A stretch of 64,000 nt of DNA from Pontimonas salivibrio (GCF_002950575.1 NZ_CP026923.1:620001-684000), one strand, 5' to 3'; shown: positions 1 through 8,610, numbered from the stretch's first letter. A program made the numbers and translations. Notes: generated from the letters alone by a model not told the origin.

Positions 1-2
1 CA

Positions 3-335
3 CGTGAATTACTCGAAGCGGCACGCCTGGACGGAGCCAACAGCCTTCAGGTGTTTTCGTTGGTGGAGTTGCCCACCCTGGCAAAACCCCTCACCGCGGC
101 TGCAGCACTCGTGAGTTTGGGTTCGCTGGGTGAGTTTGGTGCTGCCAGCTTCCTGGCTTACGGCTCTGACCAAACCTTGCCTTTGGTGATGTTCCGACTG
201 ATGTCCCGCCCGGGGGCGGAAAATGTGGGAATGGCGATGGTCGCCGCCACGGTGTTTATTGCCCTTGCGATTGCGGTGGTGTGGTTTATCTCGTCGGTGG
301 GTAGTAGGACGGGTCGAGTCGATGTCGATCGCTGA
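3..335 (+). CDS. ABC transporter permease, C-terminal part (truncated by window edge)
   Basis: The reading frame is open from base 3, so the gene begins upstream of the window. The first visible residues (RELLEAARLDGANSLQVF) fit the cytoplasmic EAA loop of binding-protein-dependent ABC permeases, which contacts the ATPase. A hydrophobic segment follows, then a last membrane helix near the end and a short charged tail. The FGAASFLAYG stretch resembles permeases of the ThiP / ferric-iron type, but the substrate cannot be decided from this fragment. The stop overlaps the next gene by 14 bp, so the two are probably co-transcribed. Confidence 0.75.
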   Translation, partial: RELLEAARLDGANSLQVFSLVELPTLAKPLTAAAALVSLGSLGEFGAASFLAYGSDQTLPLVMFRLMSRPGAENVGMAMVAATVFIALAIAVVWFISSVGSRTGRVDVDR

Positions 336-825
336 GAGTGGGACTGCCAGGCAGTTGGTCCTGGTCGATGGTCGCTCGGGCGCGGGAAAAACGCAGTGGG
401 CCAGTGCGTTAGCCCGTGAGTCAGGCTTCACCCTTTTGAGTCTTGATGAGGTCTACCCGGGCTGGGATGGGTTGGATGCTGGCCACTGGCACACCTACCA
501 ACACGGGATTGTGCCCTGGAGTGAAGGGCGGGTCGCTCGACTACGCATGTGGGATTGGGCCAGAAGTCGCCCCGGCGGAGTGCGGGAAATTGGCCCGGAG
601 GTGAACCTCATCATCGAAGGATGTGGTGCTTTATCCACCTTCACTGCGCTCTACGCGACAACGCGCTTGTGGGTGGACGCAGATGATGAGGTAAGGAAAC
701 AGCGAGCCCTCGATCGCGATGGTGAGCAATTCGCCCCCCACTGGCTGCGGTGGGCACTACAAGAGGAGCGGTTTTACCGAATCCACCAATCGCGGAGTCT
801 CGCGGATTCAATCATCACCGCTTAA
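322..825 (+). CDS. P-loop nucleoside/nucleotide kinase-like ATPase
   Basis: The protein (167 aa from the ATG at 322) opens with a Walker A motif, GRSGAGKT, about 15 residues in. A LIIEGCG strand near residue 95 resembles the Walker B / LID region of uridine-kinase-like proteins. The frame extends upstream to 223, but those residues are arginine/tryptophan-rich antisense-like sequence overlapping the permease, so I place the start at 322. It probably phosphorylates a small molecule; the substrate is unknown. It follows an ABC permease end and could act on the imported compound, which is inference. Confidence 0.7.
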   Translation: MSIAESGTARQLVLVDGRSGAGKTQWASALARESGFTLLSLDEVYPGWDGLDAGHWHTYQHGIVPWSEGRVARLRMWDWARSRPGGVREIGPEVNLIIEGCGALSTFTALYATTRLWVDADDEVRKQRALDRDGEQFAPHWLRWALQEERFYRIHQSRSLADSIITA

Positions 826-1175
826 CCCCAGCCCAACTCGTGAAGCTGTTGGTCGTCAATGCCGTAATAGTGGGCAATTTCGTGCACCAGCGTGACGTGA
901 ATTTCGTGTACGAGGCGCTCTAAGGATTCCGATTGTTCGATTAGTGGTTGACGGTAAAGCACGATGCGGTCGGGTAATTCGCCGTAGCCGTAGTCACCGC
1001 GTTCGGTCAGCGCGACGCCCTCATAAATCCCCAAGACAGCCTCGGACTGTTCCGGCATGTCTTGGACTAAGAACACTAAGTTGTCGAGGCCATCGACCAT
1101 CTCGTCGGGCAAACGATCGAGCCCTTCCACCACGAGGGCTTCAAACTGTTCGAGGGTGGGCCACCAGTCGGAGAT
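822..1175 (-). CDS. zincin-like metallopeptidase family protein
   Basis: The C-terminus carries HEIAHYYGIDDQQLHELGW, the HExxHxxGxxD-type zinc site of a small actinobacterial metallopeptidase family (about 115-130 aa). The frame stays open through the neighbouring tRNA-His to 1244, but those residues are not protein-like. No ATG or GTG is available at the expected N-terminus. The best ribosome site (GAAGAGG) sits 6 nt before an ATC codon at 1175, giving a normal-length protein; GTG codons at 1133 and 1130 would remove part of the conserved FEALV start. Its end overlaps the convergent kinase gene by 4 bp. Confidence 0.75.
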   Translation of the reverse strand: MSDWWPTLEQFEALVVEGLDRLPDEMVDGLDNLVFLVQDMPEQSEAVLGIYEGVALTERGDYGYGELPDRIVLYRQPLIEQSESLERLVHEIHVTLVHEIAHYYGIDDQQLHELGWG

Positions 1176-1202
1176 GAGAGACCTCTTCGGGTGGGGCTTT
1201 GG

Positions 1203-1276
1203 GGTGAGTAACGGGGCTTGAACCCGCGACCTCCTGGACCACAACCAGGCGCTCTACCAGCTGAGCTATACCCACC
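1203..1276 (-). tRNA. tRNA-His (anticodon GTG)
   Basis: Read on the minus strand, the sequence folds as a full cloverleaf. The acceptor stem is GTGGGTA/TACTCAC, and there is an additional 5' G opposite a C discriminator, the G-1 identity signal of histidine tRNA. The D-arm is GCTC/GAGC, the anticodon stem CCTGG/CCAGG has loop TTGTGGT, and the T-arm is GCGGG with loop TTCAAGC. CCA is not encoded. The gene lies just upstream of the metallopeptidase on the same strand. Confidence 0.95.
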
Positions 1277-1363
1277 ATGCGCCCGATGCTCGAGCTCCCA
1301 CAGTCTAATACAGTGCGGGTCACCAAGTGAGCGCCCTGTCGCGCGCGATGGGTGGGGCCCTGG

Positions 1364-1978
1364 TTATTCGAAGCGGGTGACGATTTCCTGGCTGATTTTC
1401 TTGATTTCACTGGTGCTAGGGCCAGGCTCGTCCACGAAAGCCACCTGGCGGTAGTAGGCGAGTTCTCGAATGGACTCCCGAATATCTGCCAGTGCCCGGT
1501 GGCCACCATTTTTTTCCGGTGCTTGGAAATACATCCGGGGAAACCAGTGTCGGGTGAGTTCTTTAATGGTCGATACGTCAATATTTCGGTAGTGCAGGTG
1601 GGCGTTCACCTCGGGCATATCGCGTTGGATAAACGCACGATCGGTGCCGATGGTGTTACCCGCTAAGGGGGCTGATTGAGGCTCTGGCACGTGGGAGCGT
1701 AGATAGTCCATCAGTTCGGATTGGGCCTGCTCCAAGCTAATCCCGCCTGCTAACTCGTCGAGTAACCCTGAGCTGGTGTGCATCTGACGGACAAAGTCGC
1801 CCATCTGCTCCAGGGCTTTCGCACTGGGGGCAATGACCCGGTGGAAACCCTCATCCAACACGGTGAGGTTGTAGTCGGTAATCAACACCGCGACTTCAAT
1901 CAGTTCGTCAGATTGGAGGTCGAGCCCGGTCATTTCCGCGTCGAGCCAGACCAATCTGGCGTTATCTGTCGAAGCCAT
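1364..1978 (-). CDS. orn: oligoribonuclease
   Basis: This 204-aa protein is a full-length DEDDh 3'-to-5' exoribonuclease that degrades 2-5 nt RNA fragments (and pGpG) to mononucleotides. The catalytic residues are visible: D13 and E15 in WLDAEMTGLD, D113 in GTDRAF, H160 and D165 in GGHRALADI. The length matches the Orn family. It starts with ATG at 1978 and is followed 10 bp upstream, on the same strand, by a small membrane protein gene. It is usually an essential cytoplasmic enzyme in actinobacteria. Confidence 0.95.
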   Translation of the reverse strand: MASTDNARLVWLDAEMTGLDLQSDELIEVAVLITDYNLTVLDEGFHRVIAPSAKALEQMGDFVRQMHTSSGLLDELAGGISLEQAQSELMDYLRSHVPEPQSAPLAGNTIGTDRAFIQRDMPEVNAHLHYRNIDVSTIKELTRHWFPRMYFQAPEKNGGHRALADIRESIRELAYYRQVAFVDEPGPSTSEIKKISQEIVTRFE

Positions 1979-1987
1979 TCGAGGATT

Positions 1988-2392
1988 CTAGCGACCGGGG
2001 CGCCACCACCGGGCGAGGGCAGCGAAATACGCTGCCGAAAACGCAAAACTGAGCAGGCCGTAGGCCACCCCAAAGCCCGTAATCGCTGCCGGAACAAGCA
2101 GTGTGACAAACCCGAGGGCTCCTGAGGCCACCATCATCACCATCGACGACGCGACCACACCAGAAGCAGGGGCGCGAAACGACACAACGGCCATATTGCC
2201 GGTGAGCGCAATCAGCGTGATCGCGGTCATCCACATCGACCACCGCAGAGGCAGTGTCGGCTCGAGAGCGAGTAGTTCCAGGAAGAAACCAGGTGTGACG
2301 AGTAGCCACACTGCACTCAGACCAAAGACGGCCGCTCCGGTGCGCAAAATCCATCGCAAGACGAGGGGGTCGTCACTGTTGTTGCTCTGCAC
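1988..2392 (-). CDS. small membrane protein, four predicted helices
   Basis: The 134-aa product has about four hydrophobic segments (near residues 15-38, 50-68, 78-100 and 105-125), a polar N-terminus and a RWWRPGR tail. I do not recognise a named family. It is transcribed toward orn with a 10-bp gap and may share its promoter. It is divergent from the efflux operon starting at 2649, leaving 256 bp for two promoters. Confidence 0.6.
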   Translation of the reverse strand: MQSNNSDDPLVLRWILRTGAAVFGLSAVWLLVTPGFFLELLALEPTLPLRWSMWMTAITLIALTGNMAVVSFRAPASGVVASSMVMMVASGALGFVTLLVPAAITGFGVAYGLLSFAFSAAYFAALARWWRPGR

Positions 2393-2648
2393 GTCGTTGC
2401 CTCTCGCTTGTGTGGCTCACCCTCAGCGTAATTGGCGGGCGATGTCTTGTCCTGGGCAAAATCATCTGGTTTTCCCCTGTCTGGCCCCTTTTAGCGTGCC
2501 GCCGGGAATGGGAAAACTCCCAGGAGCTACCAAGGCTGTGCCCCCGCTCGCTGGCAGACTGGCTCACGCCCGGGAACACATTTTCGGGCGATTCTCGGTT
2601 TTCCAGGCCCTAGGCCGTTAGCCCTCCAGTAAAGGACACGCAGTAATC

Positions 2649-3929
2649 GTGAAGAAGTCGACCAAAATTACTCTCGGCGTTGTGATTGGGGTGGCCGTTG
2701 TGGGTGCCGGTGTGGCCACAGCGGTGTCACTCACAAACCAACCCGACCCGGTGGATCAGCTGATTACCAGCGAGGTCGACGTGCGCACCATCTCCACCAC
2801 GGTCGCCGCCTCCGGTGAAGTACAGGCTGCTGATCAACTGGGTGTCAACTTTGCGACCGCCGGCGATGTCTCGAGCATCGTTGTCGAAGCAGGCGATGAA
2901 GTAAACGCGGGCGATGTGTTGGCCACCCTCGACCCCACGGCGTTGGAATCGGCACTCGCCACCGCCCAAAACAGTGTGGCCAGCGCGAGAGACGGTGTGA
3001 GCGCTGCGAACCTCGCGGAAGCAACCGCTCAGCAAGCCATCAATACCGCTGACCAGGCGCTCGCCGCAGCCGAACAAGCTATTGCGAACGCCAAAGACCT
3101 CGACAGTAATCGCTCGGAAGCTGTCGCAACCGCGAATCGTCAACTCGCCGCTGCCCAAGCTCAGCGCGACACGGCCGAATATCAACAAGCCCGAGTACCC
3201 CTGCAAAAAGCAGCCGCGTCCAGTGGGCTCGCTGCCGCGCAGGCCGGGCTCGAACAAGCTGAAGCGAACCTTGAGAAGGCCACACTGCGCGCCCCAATGT
3301 CCGGCACGGTGTTGATGGTCGGTGCAGAAGAAGGTGACTCGGTCACCACCGCAGGCGCTGATGCGTTCATCATTGCCGACCTGGGTGCGTTCGAAGTGAC
3401 CGCAAACTTTGCCGAATCGGACATTATTTCCATCGAAGAGGGCCAAAGCGTCCAAGTCGACTTTGACGCTATTCCGGGTGAAAGCCGCGAGGGCACAGTG
3501 ACCGAAGTGTCACTCATGGGCCAAGTTGACCCCACTGGTGGGTCACTCACCACCTACCCGGTGACCGTATCTATTTCGAACCCGCCCGAGTTGTTGCGGG
3601 TCGGAATGACCGCTCAGATCAACATCATTACGGCCGAGAACGTCGACGTCGTCGCCGCCCCGGTTGCTGCGCTCAATGTGCGGGGCGAGGATGTGGTGGT
3701 CAATGTTCTTCTCGATAACGCCACCGTCCAAGAAGTGGTTGTGGAAACGGGCACCCAAGGAAGTAACTTTGTCGAAATCACCTCCGGTCTGGAAGGTGGC
3801 GAAACCGTCATCATCGGTGACGTGGGTGAGTTTCCCGTGGTGAGCTCGGATGACGAATTTGATCCGGCAACGGGACCGCCACCAGGTGTGGAAGATCAAC
3901 AGCGCCAGCGGGAGCAATTTGATGAGTGA
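2649..3929 (+). CDS. efflux periplasmic-adaptor (HlyD/MacA-like) protein
   Basis: This 426-aa protein has an N-terminal membrane anchor (about residues 8-30) and then a split biotinyl-lipoyl-like domain. A long alanine/glutamine-rich coiled-coil hairpin (about residues 95-205, many AEQA/TAQQ heptads) separates its halves. A beta-barrel and membrane-proximal domain follow, and the tail is Pro/Gln/Glu-rich. It would link a MacB-like transporter to its extracytoplasmic substrate; no outer-membrane partner is expected in a monoderm. GTG start at 2649. It overlaps the ATPase gene by 8 bp, so the three genes form one operon. Confidence 0.85.
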   Translation: MKKSTKITLGVVIGVAVVGAGVATAVSLTNQPDPVDQLITSEVDVRTISTTVAASGEVQAADQLGVNFATAGDVSSIVVEAGDEVNAGDVLATLDPTALESALATAQNSVASARDGVSAANLAEATAQQAINTADQALAAAEQAIANAKDLDSNRSEAVATANRQLAAAQAQRDTAEYQQARVPLQKAAASSGLAAAQAGLEQAEANLEKATLRAPMSGTVLMVGAEEGDSVTTAGADAFIIADLGAFEVTANFAESDIISIEEGQSVQVDFDAIPGESREGTVTEVSLMGQVDPTGGSLTTYPVTVSISNPPELLRVGMTAQINIITAENVDVVAAPVAALNVRGEDVVVNVLLDNATVQEVVVETGTQGSNFVEITSGLEGGETVIIGDVGEFPVVSSDDEFDPATGPPPGVEDQQRQREQFDE

Positions 3930-4629
3930 TCTCGTCGTTGACCTTCGTCACGTCAGGCGGGAATATCAAACCGGTGATGTGGTCACGGTGGCGCTTGCCG
4001 ATGTGAGTTTCCAGGTAGATCGCGGCGAATTTGTCGCCATTGTGGGGCCCTCTGGTTCGGGTAAATCGACACTGATGAACCTGGTCGGGTGTCTCGATCG
4101 CCCGAGCTCCGGCGAAGTCATTGTGGCGGGCAAGAATGTCCAGGACCTCGATGACGGCGAGTTGACCGAATTGCGTTCGAAATCAATCGGTTTTGTGTTT
4201 CAACAGTTCCAACTCTTGCCGCTGACCTCCGCAGTGGATAACGTCGCCACGCCACTGTTGTATCAGGGTGTGAAACCTCGTGAGGCGAGGCGCCGGGCGG
4301 CGGAAATGCTCACCCGATTGGGACTCGGTGAACGTTTGAATTTTGACCGCGCACGACTCAGTGGTGGACAGCAACAGCGGGTGGCGATTGCCCGTGCGTT
4401 GGTGACCAACCCCGACATTGTGCTCGCGGATGAACCCACTGGTGCTTTGGATTCTGCCTCCGGTGAAGCGGTAATGAATATTTTTAAGGAAATGAACGCT
4501 GAGGGCCGCACGATTGTGCTGATTACCCACGAGCTGGATGTCGCGGCGGCCGCAAACCGGCGAGTGCACATTCGCGATGGTCTTATCGAGCGCGATGAGC
4601 GCTCGCCACTCACGGCGGCGAGCCGATGA
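3922..4629 (+). CDS. ABC transporter ATPase, MacB/LolD type
   Basis: The 235-aa ATPase has Walker A GPSGSGKST, Q-loop FVFQQFQLLP, signature LSGGQQQR, Walker B VLADEPTGALD and the switch His in LITHE. This combination is typical of the MacB/LolD/FtsE group, whose members work as mechanotransmission ATPases. The start is the ATG at 3922, inside the end of the adaptor gene; the frame open from 3850 is not used because it would overlap the adaptor by 80 bp. It overlaps the following permease gene by ATGA. Confidence 0.92.
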   Translation: MSDLVVDLRHVRREYQTGDVVTVALADVSFQVDRGEFVAIVGPSGSGKSTLMNLVGCLDRPSSGEVIVAGKNVQDLDDGELTELRSKSIGFVFQQFQLLPLTSAVDNVATPLLYQGVKPREARRRAAEMLTRLGLGERLNFDRARLSGGQQQRVAIARALVTNPDIVLADEPTGALDSASGEAVMNIFKEMNAEGRTIVLITHELDVAAAANRRVHIRDGLIERDERSPLTAASR

Positions 4630-5792
4630 CCCTCGCGCTGCTCCTGCGCTTAGCCACACAGCGTATTTGGGCCTCCAAGTTGCGCTCAGCGCTGACCATG
4701 CTGGGAATCGTGATCGGTGTCTCCACCGTGGTTACCCTGATTTCCGTTGGTCAGGGTGCCCAGCAGGGCATCAATGATTCGTTGGCTGATTTGGGGGCCA
4801 ACCAGATTTCGGTGACCTCCACCACTCCCGATGGTTTGCAAGATCAAGACATCGAGAATATTTCCACCATTCAGGGGGTGTTGCGTGTCTCCAGTGAGGT
4901 GCGCTCGAACGGCAACGCCTCGTTTGAAGGAAACGAGGCCAGGGTTGCCCTCATCGGGGTGTCTCCAGGCTATGAAGAAATTGCGACACCCACGGTGGGC
5001 TCTGGGCGTTTTCTGCCCGAGGATCGAGCCTCTCAGTCGTCTCGTGTGGTTGTGCTGAGCGCCATTGCCGCGTCAGATTTGGGTCTTGGTTTTGATGACT
5101 TAGGTAGCGAGATTCGGGTCAATGGTGTGGCTTTCCAGGTCATCGGCGTCTTGGATGACGCCGAAGGTTTTGGTGGTGGCGGCAACGTCTTGATGACACA
5201 GACCGCCGCTCGGAGCCTGTATGCAAAATCGCCCTACGTGTCGGTGATTAACATTCAAGCGGTCGATGAGGATTCTGTCGCCTCGGTCGAATCCGCCGTG
5301 GAGAGCTACCTCCGGGTGAGTAAGGGTTTCGTGGATGATGACGACGCCGAGTTCATTATTTTCAACCAGGCCGCCCTGCAAGATGCCGTCAATACAGTCA
5401 CCGGAACGCTCAGTCTGTTTATTACCGCTATTGCGGGAATCAGCCTCATCGTCGGTGGTATCGGAATTATGAACATCATGCTCGTCTCGGTGCGTGAGCG
5501 CACCCGAGAAATTGGTGTGCGACGGGCAATTGGTGCCACCCAGGGTCAGATTCTCACCCAGTTCCTCCTCGAAGCGATCCTGCTGTCACTGCTGGGTGGA
5601 TTCATCGGGCTGATCATCGGTCTGTTGGGTTCGTTTGGGCTTGCCCAGGTGGGTGGGTGGGATTTCTTTATCGACCCGGGAACAGTCGCGCTCGCACTGG
5701 GCTTTAGTGCGTTCGTCGGAATTGTCTTTGGTGTGTGGCCTGCGCGGTCCGCCGCCAAACTTCAACCTGTGGAAGCGCTGCGGTTCGAGTAG
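4626..5792 (+). CDS. ABC transporter permease, MacB/FtsX type
   Basis: The 388-aa protein has the MacB layout: an N-terminal helix (about residues 18-40, preceded by RSALTMLGIVIGV), a large extracytoplasmic MacB_PCD domain (about 45-245), and then three helices of the FtsX domain. The second-helix motif GGIGIMNIMLVSVRERTREIGVRRAIGA is nearly canonical and is the coupling element. With the adaptor and ATPase it forms an exporter for peptides, lipids or antibiotics; substrate unknown. It ends just before the convergent doc gene. Confidence 0.92.
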   Translation: MTLALLLRLATQRIWASKLRSALTMLGIVIGVSTVVTLISVGQGAQQGINDSLADLGANQISVTSTTPDGLQDQDIENISTIQGVLRVSSEVRSNGNASFEGNEARVALIGVSPGYEEIATPTVGSGRFLPEDRASQSSRVVVLSAIAASDLGLGFDDLGSEIRVNGVAFQVIGVLDDAEGFGGGGNVLMTQTAARSLYAKSPYVSVINIQAVDEDSVASVESAVESYLRVSKGFVDDDDAEFIIFNQAALQDAVNTVTGTLSLFITAIAGISLIVGGIGIMNIMLVSVRERTREIGVRRAIGATQGQILTQFLLEAILLSLLGGFIGLIIGLLGSFGLAQVGGWDFFIDPGTVALALGFSAFVGIVFGVWPARSAAKLQPVEALRFE

Positions 5793-5802
5793 GGACTTGT
5801 CT

Positions 5803-6180
5803 TTAGCGCAGCGGTGAGACCTTGAGACGGCTGCTCAACCAGTGGGCAATCTCGTCCAATTCGAGGCTGTCTGTTGCCACAGCGAGGACAAATTCCACAC
5901 CCTCATCGGCAACAGTGATCACTTCATAGTCATTCAGGACTAAAAAAGTCACCAGAAGCGCCCAGGCTGTGCGCTTATTGCCGTCAATCAGCGGGTGGCT
6001 TGTGGCGACCGAATGCAGTAGGGCAGCAGCTTTATGACTCAGAGTGGGGTAGGCATCGTCACCGAAGAGCGTTGTCTCTGGGCGGGCGAGGCATCCCTGC
6101 AGAAGGCCAAGGTCTCGGACGTGGAAGCCGAGGTACTTGACTTGGCGAAGTGCGTCCTCAAGGTCAAGAAATCGCGTCAT
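5803..6180 (-). CDS. doc: Doc-type toxin (Fic fold, death-on-curing family)
   Basis: This 125-aa protein carries the motif HPLIDGNKRTAW at residues 62-73. This is the Doc variant of the Fic motif (Lys where AMPylating Fic proteins have Gly). Doc proteins studied so far phosphorylate EF-Tu and stop translation. The length is right for the family. Its start overlaps the end of the upstream antitoxin gene by 4 bp, the usual antitoxin-first order. Confidence 0.88.
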   Translation of the reverse strand: MTRFLDLEDALRQVKYLGFHVRDLGLLQGCLARPETTLFGDDAYPTLSHKAAALLHSVATSHPLIDGNKRTAWALLVTFLVLNDYEVITVADEGVEFVLAVATDSLELDEIAHWLSSRLKVSPLR

Positions 6181-6392
6181 GAGTCGGCGAGACGGTCCAT
6201 GAGCTCTTTATCCCGTGTTTCGAGAATGTGCTGGGCCTTTCGCAGCGCCGTTTCTTTCAGCGAAACGCGAGTGTCAGTCATTTCAATGGCTCGAATGATT
6301 GCTTCATGTTTTGAGCAGCCAAATGCTTTAGCGAGCCGCTGAGCCATTTCGTCATGGTCGGTATCTAGTCGAAGTGTCATAGCCATGACCAT
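6177..6392 (-). CDS. antitoxin of the Doc module (ribbon-helix-helix-like)
   Basis: The 71-aa protein starts at ATG 6392 (MVMAMTLRLDTD). The N-terminal MTLRLD strand followed by two short helices (EMAQRLAKAFG, CSKHEAIIRAIE) fits a ribbon-helix-helix DNA-binding antitoxin. A charged C-terminal part probably wraps the toxin. The frame stays open far upstream, but that sequence is antisense to dgcN. The start codon lies within a 10-bp palindrome that could be the autorepression site. Confidence 0.75.
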   Translation of the reverse strand: MVMAMTLRLDTDHDEMAQRLAKAFGCSKHEAIIRAIEMTDTRVSLKETALRKAQHILETRDKELMDRLADS

Positions 6393-6396
6393 ATGG
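6387..6396. promoter_or_regulatory. palindrome at antitoxin start, candidate operator
   Basis: ACCATATGGT is perfectly self-complementary and overlaps the first codons of the Doc antitoxin. Ribbon-helix-helix antitoxins bind such short palindromes to repress their own operon. The site is also in the divergent control region of dgcN. Function is inferred from position only. Confidence 0.4.
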
Positions 6397-6509
6397 TAGC
6401 AAAGTGGTATCACGGCGTCGAGGTGGACATGTGTGGATAACTGCCATGCAAGCCCTCCGTGTGGAACGAGTCGACCAGCAGGTCGGGTTCGGCGTGGCAC
6501 ACTAATGGA

Positions 6510-7526
6510 ATGCTGACCCTTCGCACCCCCTACCTCGTATTCCTCGGCGACGAAGCAGACTCTGCCTACGCCAAAACAGGCATCGGCTTGGCCTACTGGC
6601 GGCCCGATCTTTGTGTCGGACAAATGCGCCTGAGCGACAATGCCGCCGATACGGGGCTTCCCGACCAGAGCATTCACGAAGCCCAAGCCGCCGGTGCCCA
6701 GTCCCTCGTGTTGGGGGTGGCAATGATCGGCGGAGCCATTCCGGCCGAATGGCTCCCCATCCTTGTGGAAGCACTCGAGGCGGGAATGGATGTGGTCGCA
6801 GGTTTCCACACCAAGCTCAGTTCTTTTCCTGAACTGGTCGCAGCAGCCGAGCGTGGTGGGTCGAATCTTGTTGACGTGCGGGTGCCACCAGCAGATATCC
6901 CTGTCGGCACAGGGCAGAAGCGAACCGGTCGCAGGCTTCTCACGGTGGGAACAGACTGTGCGCTGGGGAAGAAATACACCGCACTCGCCCTGGCGAAAGG
7001 CATGAGTGCTGCGGGAATGTCGGCCGACTTTCGCGCCACCGGTCAAACGGGGATCCTCATTGCCGGTGGGGGAGTGCCCCTGGACGCCGTGGTGGCGGAC
7101 TTCCTCGTGGGGGCTGCGGAAAAAGTCTCCCCGGATAACGCCCCCGACCACTGGGACGTCATTGAAGGCCAAGGTGCCCTTTTTCACCCCGGCTATGGCC
7201 CAGTCAGCATGGGGTTACTCATTGGGTCACAACCAGACGCGTTTGTGGTGTGCACCGAGGCGGGGCGTGACACAATTCGCGGCTGGGATAGCTTCAGCAC
7301 ACCCGATATTCGAGACGTCATTGCGCGCACCATTGACATCGGTCAGCAGTTCAACCCCGATATTCGCTGCGTGGGAATCAGTGCCAACACCCGACACCTT
7401 GACCCCACCGCGAGAGCCGACTATTTGGGCGCCCTGGAGAAGGAATACGGGCTTCCTGCGATTGACCCCATCGCCACCGGGGTTGAACCCATCGTGACAC
7501 GACTCGCCACAGAATTTGGCCAGTAG
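6510..7526 (+). CDS. dgcN: DUF1611 protein, DgcN-like N-acetyltransferase for D-glutamate
   Basis: The 338-aa protein belongs to the DUF1611 family. It has an N-terminal Rossmann-like half, then a P-loop-like segment LLTVGTDCALGKKYTA near residue 150 and GTRATGQTG-type loops after it. DgcN homologues acetylate D-glutamate in a D-amino-acid use pathway, and the next gene encodes the partner racemase, which supports the call. I chose ATG 6510 (MLTLRTPYLVFLGD) because the upstream extension to 6459 has no family-like sequence. No strong ribosome site is seen. Confidence 0.8.
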   Translation: MLTLRTPYLVFLGDEADSAYAKTGIGLAYWRPDLCVGQMRLSDNAADTGLPDQSIHEAQAAGAQSLVLGVAMIGGAIPAEWLPILVEALEAGMDVVAGFHTKLSSFPELVAAAERGGSNLVDVRVPPADIPVGTGQKRTGRRLLTVGTDCALGKKYTALALAKGMSAAGMSADFRATGQTGILIAGGGVPLDAVVADFLVGAAEKVSPDNAPDHWDVIEGQGALFHPGYGPVSMGLLIGSQPDAFVVCTEAGRDTIRGWDSFSTPDIRDVIARTIDIGQQFNPDIRCVGISANTRHLDPTARADYLGALEKEYGLPAIDPIATGVEPIVTRLATEFGQ

Positions 7527-7537
7527 GGGTCACTCCA

Positions 7538-8515
7538 GTGCGAATGACCATTGACACCCACCGTTTTGCCTTGCGGGCACCCTTTGTCATCACCGGACAC
7601 ACTTTTACTGAAATTAATCCCGTGTGGGTCCACCTCGAATCAGAAGGGCACACCGGGCGGGGCGAAGCAATCGGTGTGTATTACACCGGGGAAACCACGG
7701 AATCGATGGTGTCCCAGTTGGAGTCGGTGCGCACAGAGGTGGAAGCCGGGGCAACACGGACAGATATCCAACACCTGCTTCCTGCAGGGGGCGCCAGAAA
7801 CGCGTTGGACTGTGCCTACTGGGACCTTGAATGCAAGAGCTCCGGCACGACCATTTGGCAGCTGCTGGGTCTGGTACCCCACGAGTTGAACACTGTCGCC
7901 ACGATCGGAATTGGTACCCCGGAGGCCATGGCCCAGCAGGCACGCGACTACCACTCCTTCGAGAAACTGAAAATCAAACTTGACGGCGATAGTCCTTTGG
8001 AGAAACTTCGTGCGATTCGGCACGCCCGGCCTGAGGCCTCACTGGTGATTGATGTGAATCAGGGCTGGAGCCTCCAGGAACTGACCGACTACCTTCCCGC
8101 ATTAGAAGAGCTTCACATTGCCATGGTGGAGCAGCCGTTAGCGAGAGGCACCGACACCCAGCTGGAAGGATTTTCCTCCGCGATCCCCTTAGGTGCGGAC
8201 GAGAGCTGTTTGGATCTCGCCGAGTACGACAGCGTTGCCCCGTTCTATGACGTCATCAACATCAAACTGGATAAGTGTGGGGGGCTCACTGAAGCACTGG
8301 CCATCGCCACACGCGCCACCGAAGACGGCAAATCGGTGATGGTCGGCAACATGACCGGCACATCACTGTCGATGGCGCCGAGCTACGTGGTGGGGCAGTC
8401 GTGCGAATTTGTCGACATCGATGGGCCAGTACTACTCGCTGAGGATGTTCCCGGTGGTTTGGTTTACCGCGAAGGCGGCACAGTGGGCCTGCCCGAACCA
8501 GAGCTCTGGGGCTAG
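7538..8515 (+). CDS. dgcA: enolase-superfamily racemase/epimerase, DgcA-like
   Basis: This 325-aa protein has the muconate-lactonizing / dipeptide-epimerase fold. It has a capping domain, then a barrel with KLKIKLDGD (KxK catalytic lysine), DVNQGW, EQPL and ADES (metal ligands), and a second lysine in INIKLDKCGG. Partnered with DgcN it would racemize N-acetyl-D-glutamate; alone the sequence also fits an L-Ala-D/L-Glu epimerase. The GTG start at 7538 is preceded by AGGGGT and lies 11 bp after dgcN, so they form an operon. Confidence 0.82.
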   Translation: MRMTIDTHRFALRAPFVITGHTFTEINPVWVHLESEGHTGRGEAIGVYYTGETTESMVSQLESVRTEVEAGATRTDIQHLLPAGGARNALDCAYWDLECKSSGTTIWQLLGLVPHELNTVATIGIGTPEAMAQQARDYHSFEKLKIKLDGDSPLEKLRAIRHARPEASLVIDVNQGWSLQELTDYLPALEELHIAMVEQPLARGTDTQLEGFSSAIPLGADESCLDLAEYDSVAPFYDVINIKLDKCGGLTEALAIATRATEDGKSVMVGNMTGTSLSMAPSYVVGQSCEFVDIDGPVLLAEDVPGGLVYREGGTVGLPEPELWG

Positions 8516-8560
8516 CGATTGGGCCACCCACCAAGCCCAGAGCGGTACCATCGAGTGTTA

Positions 8561-8591
8561 GCGGGAGTTCAGGTCTTGAGGAACTACCCGC
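8561..8591 (+). promoter_or_regulatory. stem-loop upstream of cystathionine beta-synthase
   Basis: GCGGGAGTTC and GAACTACCCGC can pair (10 bp with one bulged base) around a 10-nt loop. No T-run follows, so it is not a typical terminator. It lies between dgcA and the transsulfuration genes, about 20 bp before the GGGGAGG ribosome site, where it could be an operator or a leader element. No known riboswitch class is recognised. Confidence 0.35.
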
Positions 8592-8610
8592 CCATAATTG
8601 GGGAGGTTTA

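Noticed and set aside
3079-3553. Several leftward frames inside the efflux adaptor gene
   Set aside because: They are antisense shadows of the alanine/glutamine-rich coiled-coil and have no ribosome sites.
6177-7187. Long leftward frame of 336 codons through dgcN
   Set aside because: Only the last 71 codons look like a protein; the rest is antisense to the well-supported dgcN gene.
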